Assembly (NCBI GenBank): GCA_026400595.1
Contig: JAPLOT010000011.1
Coordinates: 1 to 6,543, forward strand
From: Alphaproteobacteria bacterium
GTDB taxonomy: Bacteria > Pseudomonadota > Alphaproteobacteria > Rhizobiales > Aestuariivirgaceae
Direction of reading: 5' to 3'
DNA length: 6,543 nt
Below, in pieces: positions 1 to 6,543 of this stretch. Numbering within the stretch: the first letter of the stretch is position 1; each line of letters opens with the position of its first letter. The position numbers and the translations under genes are program-made. The notes beneath the pieces were generated by a model. It did not search any database. It saw nothing but the letters and a program-made list of their open reading frames with translations, and had not been told where the DNA came from.

Positions 1-593
1 GCGCGGTCGCCGGCCATGGTGCCGACGGCAGGCGCGGTCGACACCTCGTACTGGTTGATGCCGTATTCCGGTTCGATCGTCTGGGGTTCGAGTCCGGCCA
101 GCGACAGGGCTTCCGCCAGCGCGCCGGTGAAGCCGGCCGCAACGCGCATGGCTTCGAGCGAGAACGGTGTGGCGGGGGGAAGGTCGGGACCGGAAAGCAA
201 GAACTCGTGCTCGAAGGCAGCCGTGAAGCGCAGGCCCGTCTCTGCCTCGAAATCGCCGAGCGCCTTCTTCATGAAGCCGCGCGTGCAGCATTCCCAGTTC
301 GTGCCGTCGTTGGCATTCGAATCGCACATCAGGACGTGGAAGGCCGGCGTGCCTGGCCACAGGTCAAGCCGCACTTCGGTCTCGGCATTTGGCGTCTGCC
401 GCACCTCCATCATCGGACCCCAGGGGTTGTCCGCAATGTCGTCGAAGGGCGTCAGCGCCTGACCGGCCACGGCCCATCCCAGGCCCTTCGCCATTCGTTT
501 CGACAGATCGTTCGCAGGTACGCCGCGGCAGCGCGTGATGCCCACATAGTCGCTCCAGCAGAGATAGGCGACGTCGGTTGATGATGTACTCAT
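1..593 (-). CDS. Glutamine synthetase-family ligase, N-terminal part (cut by left edge)
   Basis: Translating the minus strand from the ATG at 593-591 gives 197 uninterrupted codons to the window edge, so the C-terminal half or more of a roughly 450-residue family is missing. Residues 8-26 resemble the N-terminal beta-grasp entry of GS-like proteins (a W-x-D-x-x-G-x-x-R pattern at residues 13-21). Residues 91-112 fit the GS 'D...dG...R..L' stretch, with R105. FEHEFLL (127-133) carries the E-x-E metal pair E128 and E130. EPEYGINQYEV (174-184) matches the second GS metal motif, with E176, Q181 and E183. The family makes an ATP-dependent gamma-glutamyl amide from glutamate and ammonia or an amine. 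This sequence looks closer to the divergent FluG/PuuA-like ligases than to housekeeping GlnA, so an amine acceptor is plausible but not shown. It begins 20 bases after the hydrolase stop, with its own Shine-Dalgarno. The GS family call is firm; the substrate is unknown. Confidence 0.9.
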   Translation of the reverse strand, partial: MSTSSTDVAYLCWSDYVGITRCRGVPANDLSKRMAKGLGWAVAGQALTPFDDIADNPWGPMMEVRQTPNAETEVRLDLWPGTPAFHVLMCDSNANDGTNWECCTRGFMKKALGDFEAETGLRFTAAFEHEFLLSGPDLPPATPFSLEAMRVAAGFTGALAEALSLAGLEPQTIEPEYGINQYEVSTAPAVGTMAGDR

Positions 594-599
594 CCTGAT

Positions 600-603
600 C
601 TCC
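600..603 (-). promoter_or_regulatory. Ribosome binding site for the GS-like gene
   Basis: Read on the minus strand, GGAG lies 6 bases before the ATG at 593-591, inside the 20-base gap after the hydrolase stop. This supports the chosen start. A second GGAG at 608-611 is too far upstream (14 bases) to be the main site. Confidence 0.7.
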
Positions 604-613
604 AAGACTCCGG

Positions 614-1309
614 TCAGGCGGCGGCCGACTGTGACAGCGCTTCGATCTCGGCAATCATCTCGTCGGTCGTCCGCGTCCGGCAGTAATGGCCGCGCATCTG
701 GTCGATCGAAACGTCATGGCGTCGCTGCTCGACGGCAGCGCAGGCATCCTCGATCTGAGTCACCATGAAGCCGCGGTCGGCGGCATCGCGGATAGCGCAT
801 TCCACGCATTGATCCGTGCAGATGCCGTAGATGACAAGGTATTCGACGCCGAGGTTTCGCAACACATACTCGATGTTGGTGGAGTTGAAGATTCCCGACG
901 CTGTCTTGGGAATGACAATGTCGTTGGGCTCGGGCCCCACCTCGGCGATCACCTTCGCCTCCCACGAGCCCTTCGGGCAAAAGAGCTTGGAGATCTTGTG
1001 ATCGAGGCTGCGGTCGCGTCCGTCCAACGTGTAGCTCTCGATCGTCGTGTAGATGACCTCGACGCCCGCCTTGCGGGCCGCCGCCTGAAGTCGCCTTTGG
1101 TTGGGGATCAGCTGCGTCTCGATCTTCTCCATGATCGCCAGATAAGGTGCCTCCGGCGAACCCGCTACGCGTGCTCTGGTCATGCGTTCCGGACTCCACT
1201 CGGCGTTCTGCATGTCGATCGAAAGAAGCGCCGTCTTTGCCAGTTCGATGGGGCGCTCGCGATAGGCTCCACCCGCGGCGTCGACGGCAGGAATCGAGGG
1301 AAGTCGCAT
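614..1309 (-). CDS. Isochorismatase-fold cysteine hydrolase (amidohydrolase-like)
   Basis: The product is 231 residues, a normal length for the isochorismatase-like cysteine hydrolases (nicotinamidase, N-carbamoylsarcosine amidase, RutB and biuret hydrolase types). The family's Asp-Lys-Cys triad is visible: D32 in LLSIDMQN (28-35), K135 in VIPKTASGIF (132-141), and nucleophile C168 in GICTDQCVECAIRDA (162-176). The motif around C168, followed by D175 and G180, is the classic family signature. There is no signal peptide or membrane segment, so it should act in the cytoplasm. The family attacks a C-N bond of an amide, carbamoyl or ureido group through a thioester, often releasing ammonia; true isochorismatase activity is unlikely without siderophore genes nearby. 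The open frame extends upstream, but that part overlaps the regulator in another frame, and the ATG at 1309 has a good ribosome site. Its place between a regulator with transporter and a GS-like ligase suggests catabolism of an imported nitrogen compound. Family sure; substrate unknown. Confidence 0.93.
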   Translation of the reverse strand: MRLPSIPAVDAAGGAYRERPIELAKTALLSIDMQNAEWSPERMTRARVAGSPEAPYLAIMEKIETQLIPNQRRLQAAARKAGVEVIYTTIESYTLDGRDRSLDHKISKLFCPKGSWEAKVIAEVGPEPNDIVIPKTASGIFNSTNIEYVLRNLGVEYLVIYGICTDQCVECAIRDAADRGFMVTQIEDACAAVEQRRHDVSIDQMRGHYCRTRTTDEMIAEIEALSQSAAA

Positions 1310-1317
1310 GTGTCTGG

Positions 1318-1323
1318 TCCTTT
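1318..1323 (-). promoter_or_regulatory. Ribosome binding site for the cysteine hydrolase gene
   Basis: Minus-strand AAAGGA sits 8 bases before the ATG at 1309-1307. Its first A is the last base of the regulator's TGA stop (1325-1323). It fixes the start and rules out the longer upstream reading that overlaps the regulator gene. Confidence 0.75.
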
Positions 1324-2183
1324 CAGGAAAGCTTCGGGATACTAGCGTCTCGTCGCAGGTTTTCCAGCATGGCCATGCGCCGGCTGGCCTGGGTTCCCAA
1401 TCTTCTGACGAGTCGCGCAAGCATTGCATCGGTCGCTGCGATGGCCACCGCCAGCGTTTCAAGCGGCGAGGTGCATTCCACGGTGACTGGCACGACAACG
1501 TCGGCAATGTCGGCAACAGGCGAGAGATCGAGATCGGTGAACAGCACGAGTTTCACGCCACGCTGTTTCGCGGCCTGGCAGAAGGCGATGGTCTCGGGCT
1601 GGTAACGGCGGAAGTCATAGGCCACCAGAACGTCACGCTTCACGAAGTCGGCGATGCGATCCTCGACCAGGCCGGAGGCCTGGGGTGCCAGCACGTGGAT
1701 CTCGCCGCGCAGGCTGGTCAGTTGAAACGCCGCATATTGCGCTGCCGCCGAACTCCAGCGCCCGCCAAGCAAGTAGATCCGCGCCCTGGCGTTTCCCAGC
1801 AGGTCCGCGGCCTTGTCCAGAGCGCGCTGCGTCGGCGCGTTCAGCAGTTTCTTCAGCGACTCGGACATGTGTCCGACCATCAGGCGATCCATGTTCGAAC
1901 TCTGCGCAGGCTTGCTCTGATGCTTGCGGAACAGCGCCAGCGGTGAGACTTCGTTGTCCTGTACCTCGAGCCGGATGGCACGCTGGAAATCGGCGAAGCG
2001 CTTGAAGCCGAGCCGCTTGACGAAACGCGTGACGGTCGAGGCGCTGACCCCCGACTGGTGGGCGATATCCTCGATGCCGCCCAGTGCGCTCACCGGATAC
2101 TTCTCCAAGATGGAACGTGCCACGCGGGTGTCGCTGGCGCTGAAGTCGCTGAGGTGCCGGTCGATGAGCGATCGCACGGTCAT
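1323..2183 (-). CDS. RpiR/MurR-family transcriptional regulator (HTH + SIS)
   Basis: The 286-residue product has the standard RpiR architecture and length. An N-terminal helix-turn-helix domain covers about residues 1-77; the DNA-reading helices lie around 35-60, including SGVSASTVTRFVKRLGF (44-60). A C-terminal SIS domain spans about 120-265, with a glycine/serine loop at 140-149 (GGRWSSAAAQ) and a later segment LFTDLDLSP. SIS domains of classical RpiR proteins bind phosphosugars. Here the usual G-x-G-x-S loop reads G-x-R-x-S, and the neighbours are amino acid or amide genes, so the effector is probably not a sugar phosphate (inference). The ATG at 2183 lies 4 bases after the livH stop and has no clear Shine-Dalgarno, so translation is probably coupled to livH. 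An upstream extension in the same frame would run antiphase through livH and is rejected. It most likely controls this operon from a promoter outside the window. Family call sure; whether it represses or activates is unknown. Confidence 0.93.
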   Translation of the reverse strand: MTVRSLIDRHLSDFSASDTRVARSILEKYPVSALGGIEDIAHQSGVSASTVTRFVKRLGFKRFADFQRAIRLEVQDNEVSPLALFRKHQSKPAQSSNMDRLMVGHMSESLKKLLNAPTQRALDKAADLLGNARARIYLLGGRWSSAAAQYAAFQLTSLRGEIHVLAPQASGLVEDRIADFVKRDVLVAYDFRRYQPETIAFCQAAKQRGVKLVLFTDLDLSPVADIADVVVPVTVECTSPLETLAVAIAATDAMLARLVRRLGTQASRRMAMLENLRRDASIPKLS

Positions 2184-2187
2184 GGCG

Positions 2188-3075
2188 CTAGCTGCGATTG
2201 ACGTTCTGCGCTGGCCACAAGCCATCCGGCCGCAGCACCAAGAGCCCGATGATGATGGACAGGGAAATGGCTTCGCGGTAGGGCGCGACCGATTCCGGCA
2301 GATAGCCCTGCAGGAATACCTCGACCGCGCCGACGACAAAGCCGCCCAGCACGGCGCCGGAAAGGGAGCCCAGCCCACCCAGCACGGTGGCGATGAAGGC
2401 TTTGAGGACGGGTGCTGCTCCCATCAGGGGATCGACCGACCCGCGCTGCGCCACCCAGAGCACCGCCGCCACGCCTGCCAGTGCGCCCGAGATGGCGAAG
2501 GCGAGGGCCACGACGTGATTGGCCTTGATGCCGACGAGCCGGACGACCGGGAAATCTTCCGCCGCAGCCCGCATGGCCACGCCCAGCGTCGTGCGGGTGA
2601 GGATGACCGAGAGCGCAACCAGTGAGACCGCCACCACAATGATCGAGATCAGCGACATCACGCTGATGGTGAGGAAGCCCATGTTGATGCTTCCCGACAT
2701 CCAGGCGGGCAGCACGATGGGAACCGGCCGGGCCGATATGCCGTTCTGGAAGAGCACCTTGACGATCTCGCTGACCGCAAATGAGGTGATCAGCAACGAG
2801 GTGACGCTCGCGCCGCGCATGGCGCGGAAGGCGATCCGTTCCATGGCGACGGAAGCAAGCATCGCGACGGTGATGCCGAGAATGATGGCCGCGACAACCG
2901 GAACCGACGAGAGCAGGGCAAGCCAGATCGCATAGCCCGCGATTGTCATGACCTCGCCGTGTGCGAAGTTTATCAGCCGCACGATGGAGAAGACCACCGC
3001 GAGCCCAAGGGCCAGCAGCGCATAGATGCCGCCGAGGCTGATCGCATTGACGCACTGCTGAAGGAAGACTTCCAT
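2188..3075 (-). CDS. livH: LivH-type permease of a HAAT-family ABC importer
   Basis: The 295-residue integral inner-membrane protein has the usual LivH length and about eight hydrophobic segments. The LivH hallmark NFAHGE lies at 36-41, just after the first membrane helix. The cytoplasmic coupling loop that meets the ATPases is visible at about 165-183 (GVAMRAAAEDFPVVRLVGI), and a glycine-rich GGLGSLSGAVLGG segment lies near 235-247. It should pair with the LivM half of the fused protein to form the transmembrane channel. The ATG at 3075 is 3 bases after the livF stop; a weak GGCGG ribosome site 8 bases upstream overlaps the end of livF, so translation is likely coupled. Unusually, livH comes last among the transporter genes, apart from livM. 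The family is certain; the name livH marks the family and does not prove that leucine is carried. Confidence 0.95.
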   Translation of the reverse strand: MEVFLQQCVNAISLGGIYALLALGLAVVFSIVRLINFAHGEVMTIAGYAIWLALLSSVPVVAAIILGITVAMLASVAMERIAFRAMRGASVTSLLITSFAVSEIVKVLFQNGISARPVPIVLPAWMSGSINMGFLTISVMSLISIIVVAVSLVALSVILTRTTLGVAMRAAAEDFPVVRLVGIKANHVVALAFAISGALAGVAAVLWVAQRGSVDPLMGAAPVLKAFIATVLGGLGSLSGAVLGGFVVGAVEVFLQGYLPESVAPYREAISLSIIIGLLVLRPDGLWPAQNVNRS

Positions 3076-3078
3076 GGT

Positions 3079-3783
<705 letters not shown>

Positions 3784-3792
3784 ACGTCAGGC

Positions 3793-4950
3793 TCAGGGCT
3801 TCGGCATGGTCGCCGGATCGGCGAGCTGCCGGCGGATGAAGGTCTTCTGACCATTCTCGATCTTCGCCAGAACGACCGCGCGCAGCGGCATGCGGTCGGT
3901 GCCGGCGAAGGTGAAGTTGCTCATGTTGCCGGGCGAATCCTTGAGGTTTGCCAATGCGTCACGCACCGCTTTGGGATCGCTGGAGCCTGCAGCCGTCACA
4001 GCGGCGTCGATCATCAATGCGATGTCGCAACCGTTCACCACGTAGTTTGTGTCAGCCTCCATGCCGGTGGCGGCCTTGAACCGGGCGTTGAAATCCGCAT
4101 GCTTCGAACCCGGCTCGGGATAGCCGCCCGAAGTGTGGACGATGCCGTTGACCACATCGCCCAGGCCGCGCACCGTCGGCGTGTCGAGCACGTCGGCACC
4201 CATCACCGGTGTCGTCACACCCGCGCCGCGCAGCGCCTTGATGAAGGCCGGGAAGTCCGGCTCCCAGGCCCAGGTGGCGATGACGTCGGGCTGCGGGTCG
4301 AGCGCCTTGATGGTGGTGACGATGGCCGAGAAGTCGGGCTGGTTGAGAGTGAAGGATCCCTCGCCGATGACCTTGCCGCCCTTCGCCTCGAAGACCTGGC
4401 CGAAGTATTCCGGGCCCTTCATCGTGTAGGACGAGTCGGGCGACTTCAGGAGCCAGGCGGTCTTGTATCCGAGTTCGGCGGCATAAGCACCGAGCACGGC
4501 GGCCTGCTGGTTGTCGCCGGGATAGCTGCCGAACACGAACTCGCCGACCGACGTGAGGATGGGGGCCGTGCCGGCGAAGGTCATGGTCGGAATGCCGGCG
4601 GGGCTGGTGATCTGGCCCATGGCCATCGTCGGGTCACCGTCGGCCGGCGACACGATGAAGTTCACCTTCTTGTCGGCGAACTCCTGGGCCACCTTCACGG
4701 CTTCCGCCGTGTCGGAGCGCGTGTCACGCACGTCGATGACGGCCTTGTACTTGCCGCCCAGGCCACCCTTTGCGTTGATCTCGTCGATGCAGAACTTGAA
4801 GCCTGCGTAAGACGGCTGGTCATAGGTGGCGAGCCAGCCCGACTGTGCTGCCGTCACGCCGATCACGAAATCTTCGGCCAGGGCTGGCGCGGCGAGCAGG
4901 GTCGTGCCGAATAGGACGGCGGCGAGTTTGGCTGTAAGCTTGGTCATCAT
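3793..4950 (-). CDS. livK: Periplasmic substrate-binding protein, LivK/Peripla_BP_6 type
   Basis: The 385-residue precursor has a clear Sec signal peptide: lysines at 4 and 8, a hydrophobic core at 9-21, and an APALA cleavage motif, giving probable cleavage after A25. There is no lipobox cysteine, so the mature protein is free in the periplasm. The mature part is a type I periplasmic-binding fold: FVIGVTAAQSG opens the first lobe (28-38), followed by a 'GG...I.DEINAKGG' type helix region, and IPTMTFAGTAP marks the inter-lobe strand. It should deliver ligand to the LivH/LivM channel. Ligand residues cannot be assigned by eye; the Liv family also covers urea, amides, aromatic acids and choline-like ligands, so livK is a family label only. 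The first ATG (4950) overlaps the fused gene's stop by 4 bases; a second in-frame ATG follows at once (4947-4945). The family is sure. Confidence 0.93.
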   Translation of the reverse strand: MMTKLTAKLAAVLFGTTLLAAPALAEDFVIGVTAAQSGWLATYDQPSYAGFKFCIDEINAKGGLGGKYKAVIDVRDTRSDTAEAVKVAQEFADKKVNFIVSPADGDPTMAMGQITSPAGIPTMTFAGTAPILTSVGEFVFGSYPGDNQQAAVLGAYAAELGYKTAWLLKSPDSSYTMKGPEYFGQVFEAKGGKVIGEGSFTLNQPDFSAIVTTIKALDPQPDVIATWAWEPDFPAFIKALRGAGVTTPVMGADVLDTPTVRGLGDVVNGIVHTSGGYPEPGSKHADFNARFKAATGMEADTNYVVNGCDIALMIDAAVTAAGSSDPKAVRDALANLKDSPGNMSNFTFAGTDRMPLRAVVLAKIENGQKTFIRRQLADPATMPKP

Positions 4951-6543
4951 GTCGTCTCCCTCTGGTTTGTTACGGCGCCTGCCTCCTGTTCCCGTTCTGC
5001 AGACACGCGGGAGGCGCGCGTGCCGGTATAGGCTTCTATGACGGCCGGGTTCTTCTGCACCCCGGCCGGCGTGTCTTCGGCGATGAGGCGGCCGCGGTTG
5101 AGAACCACGACATGATCGCACATCGACATGATGAACTTCAGATCGTGGTCGATCAGCAGCAGGCCCAGCCCGCGTGAAAGGGGCAGGCCCTTCAGGCGGC
5201 GCGCAAGGTCTTCGGTCTCTTCGGGGTTCATGCCGGCGGCCGGCTCGTCGAGCAGCAGAAAGCGCGGCTGGGCAGCCAGGGCGCGTGCGATCTCGAGCCT
5301 GCGCCGTGCGCCATAGGCGAGGCTGTCGGCGCGTTTCTGTCCGGCGCCATCAAGGCCGACAAAGGCGAGCTCGCGCTCCGCCGTGGCCAGGGCGGAGCCG
5401 AGACCGGCTCCTCTCGCCAGAGCGGCCACGGCGACATTCTCGCCCGCGCTGAGGCCGGTGAAGAGTCGGATGTTCTGAAAGGTTCGCGACACGCCGGCCC
5501 GTGCGACGGCGTCGGGCGCCAGCGCGCCAATGTTCAGGCTGCCGATAGATACCGTGCCCGAGGTGAGCGGATAGAGGCCGGAAATGGCGTTGACGAGCGT
5601 CGACTTGCCGGCGCCATTCGGCCCGATGAGGCCGGTGACCTGGCCGCGCCGGATGGCGAAGCTCACATTGTCCACCGCCGTGAGGCCGGCAAAGGTCTTT
5701 ACCGCGTTCTCGATACGCAAGGGCTCCGTTCCGGCGGCGGTTTCGCGGTCTGGCGCCTGCGGCAGGCCTGGCCTGCCGAACCAGCCCTGCGCGAACTCGG
5801 CATGGCCGACGATCCCGGCCGGCCGCAGCCACAGCACCAGCAGCATGGCAAGGCTGACACCGACGATCGGCACGCCGAAAATCTCGGGAACATGAATTGG
5901 CCCTAGTGTAAAACCACGTTCGAATTCCTGCAGCACTTCCTGCAGAACCATCACGAGCCCGACGCCCACCACGGCGCCGGTCACGGTCCCCATGCCGCCT
6001 AGGATCAGCATCGCGACATAGATGAAGGCCATGTGGAAATAGAAATCCTTCGGGGTGAATGCGCCCAGCATATGGCCGTAGAGCGCGCCTGCCACGGCGG
6101 CAAGGCTGCCGGAGACGATCCAGGCCACGTAGCGCATGCGCTGCGGGCTGACCCCGAGTGTCAGAGCAGCCGTTTCGTTGTCACGTACCGCTTGCATCAT
6201 CAGGCCGTAGCGGCTGTCCTTGTAGAGCCGTGCCGCCAGGATGAAGAGACAGGCAAACACGAGGGCAAGCGTGATGTCGGTCGCCCGCGGCACGCCGTAA
6301 AAGGCCTGGTTGCCGCGCGTGAAATCGCGCGCCGCGGCCAGCACCGAGTAGACGACGATGAGAAAGCCCAGCGTTGCGATTGCCGCGGAGGCGCCGTTGA
6401 GGCGGGCGATCGGCAATCCCGACACCGCCGCCAGCAGCAGGCCGGCGAGGAGAACGATCCCCAGGGCGAGGGGGACGGCCAGTTCATGTCCGGCCAGCCA
6501 TGCCGGGAGATTGGGCAGTGCGGTGCGCTGCAATGCCGTTGGC
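4947..6543 (-). CDS. livM-livG: LivM-LivG fusion: permease plus ATPase of a HAAT importer (5' end cut by right edge)
   Basis: One uninterrupted frame runs to the window edge. Numbering is from the TTG at 6533, which is internal and not the true start. Residues 1-240 are the C-terminal two thirds or so of LivM: several membrane helices, SGLPIARLNGASAAIATLGF (38-57), the coupling loop QAVRDNETAALTLGVSP (114-130) and LILGGMGTVTGAVVG (176-190), ending in LWLRPAG. Roughly the first 80-100 residues are missing. After a linker (about 241-270) comes a complete LivG ATPase: Walker A GPNGAGKS 304-311, Q-loop Q353 in TFQNIRLF, signature LAYGA 405-409, Walker B FLLLDEP 425-431 with E430, H-loop H463 in LLIDHD, and the LivG end motif NPAVIEAYTG (495-504), plus a polar tail of about 24 residues. 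Such fusions are known in proteobacteria. No stop or frameshift breaks the junction. It should pair with LivH in the membrane and LivF at the motor. Confidence 0.93.
   Translation of the reverse strand, partial: PTALQRTALPNLPAWLAGHELAVPLALGIVLLAGLLLAAVSGLPIARLNGASAAIATLGFLIVVYSVLAAARDFTRGNQAFYGVPRATDITLALVFACLFILAARLYKDSRYGLMMQAVRDNETAALTLGVSPQRMRYVAWIVSGSLAAVAGALYGHMLGAFTPKDFYFHMAFIYVAMLILGGMGTVTGAVVGVGLVMVLQEVLQEFERGFTLGPIHVPEIFGVPIVGVSLAMLLVLWLRPAGIVGHAEFAQGWFGRPGLPQAPDRETAAGTEPLRIENAVKTFAGLTAVDNVSFAIRRGQVTGLIGPNGAGKSTLVNAISGLYPLTSGTVSIGSLNIGALAPDAVARAGVSRTFQNIRLFTGLSAGENVAVAALARGAGLGSALATAERELAFVGLDGAGQKRADSLAYGARRRLEIARALAAQPRFLLLDEPAAGMNPEETEDLARRLKGLPLSRGLGLLLIDHDLKFIMSMCDHVVVLNRGRLIAEDTPAGVQKNPAVIEAYTGTRASRVSAEREQEAGAVTNQRETT
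4956..4962 (-). promoter_or_regulatory. Strong ribosome binding site for the binding-protein gene, inside the end of livM-livG
   Basis: Minus-strand GAGGGAG lies 5 bases before the first ATG (4950) and 8 before the second (4947). It sits in the last codons of the upstream gene, whose TGA (4949-4947) overlaps the start. It is the strongest ribosome site in the window, which suits a binding protein needed in excess over the membrane parts. Confidence 0.8.
5760..5778. repeat. 8-bp inverted repeat in the LivM-LivG linker
   Basis: Arms 5760-5767 (cggcaggc) and 5771-5778 (gcctgccg) are exact reverse complements around a 3-base loop. They encode linker residues 252-258 between the permease and ATPase domains. 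No T-run follows. It may be a trace of a former intergenic hairpin or simple chance in GC-rich DNA. Confidence 0.4.

Noticed and set aside
16..462. Plus-strand open frame of 148 codons at the left edge
   Set aside because: It lies opposite the GS-like gene, whose minus-strand translation has the family metal motifs; the plus-strand product has no recognisable features.
686..1345. Plus-strand open frame opposite the cysteine hydrolase
   Set aside because: It is antisense to a gene with a complete catalytic triad, and its composition is that of a GC-rich shadow frame with no recognisable domain.
1861..1876. Palindrome with 7-bp arms and a 2-base centre (tcggaca/tgtccga) inside the regulator gene, considered as an RpiR operator
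   Set aside because: Stems of this length are expected by chance in a window of this size and GC content, no second copy was seen, and it is deep within coding sequence.
3784..3792. Possible promoter or terminator between the binding-protein gene and livF
   Set aside because: Only 9 bases separate the genes, with no hairpin or T-run, so a conventional promoter or terminator does not fit.
6531..6533. TTG as the start of the LivM-LivG protein
   Set aside because: The frame stays open upstream to the window edge, and the residues after it align with the interior of LivM, not its N-terminus, so the true start lies beyond 6543.

Overview
All seven genes in this window lie on the minus strand, packed head to tail. 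The two outer genes are cut by the window edges. GC content is high, the genes use almost no A/T-ending Leu or Ser codons, and the binding protein has a Gram-negative type Sec signal with no lipobox. Together with the fused LivM-LivG protein, this suggests a GC-rich proteobacterium, probably an alphaproteobacterium such as a member of the Rhizobiales. That assignment is inference from gene style, not from a marker gene.

In transcription order (right to left) the layout is: a LivM-LivG permease/ATPase fusion (4947-6543, 5' end outside the window); a periplasmic LivK-type binding protein (3793-4950); the LivF ATPase (3079-3783); the LivH permease (2188-3075); an RpiR/MurR-type regulator (1323-2183); an isochorismatase-fold cysteine hydrolase (614-1309); and the N-terminal 197 codons of a glutamine synthetase-family ligase (1-593). 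Junctions are a 4-base overlap, then gaps of 9, 3, 4, 13 and 20 bases. No intergenic space is large enough for an ordinary promoter or terminator, so the window reads as the interior of one long operon whose promoter lies beyond the right edge.

The first four genes supply every part of a hydrophobic amino acid/amide (HAAT, Liv-type) ABC importer. The last three look like a control-and-use module: an RpiR sensor-repressor, a hydrolase that in its family cleaves C-N bonds in amides, ureides or carbamoyl compounds, and a GS-like ligase that in its family joins glutamate to ammonia or an amine. The most economical reading is a dedicated system that imports a small nitrogen compound (amide, ureide, amine or modified amino acid), hydrolyses it, and captures the released nitrogen or amine. 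The substrate cannot be read from the sequence. Every family here is known; what may be undescribed is the specific pathway.

There is no gene-free stretch above 20 bases. I saw no RNA genes, mobile elements, CRISPR arrays or attachment sites.
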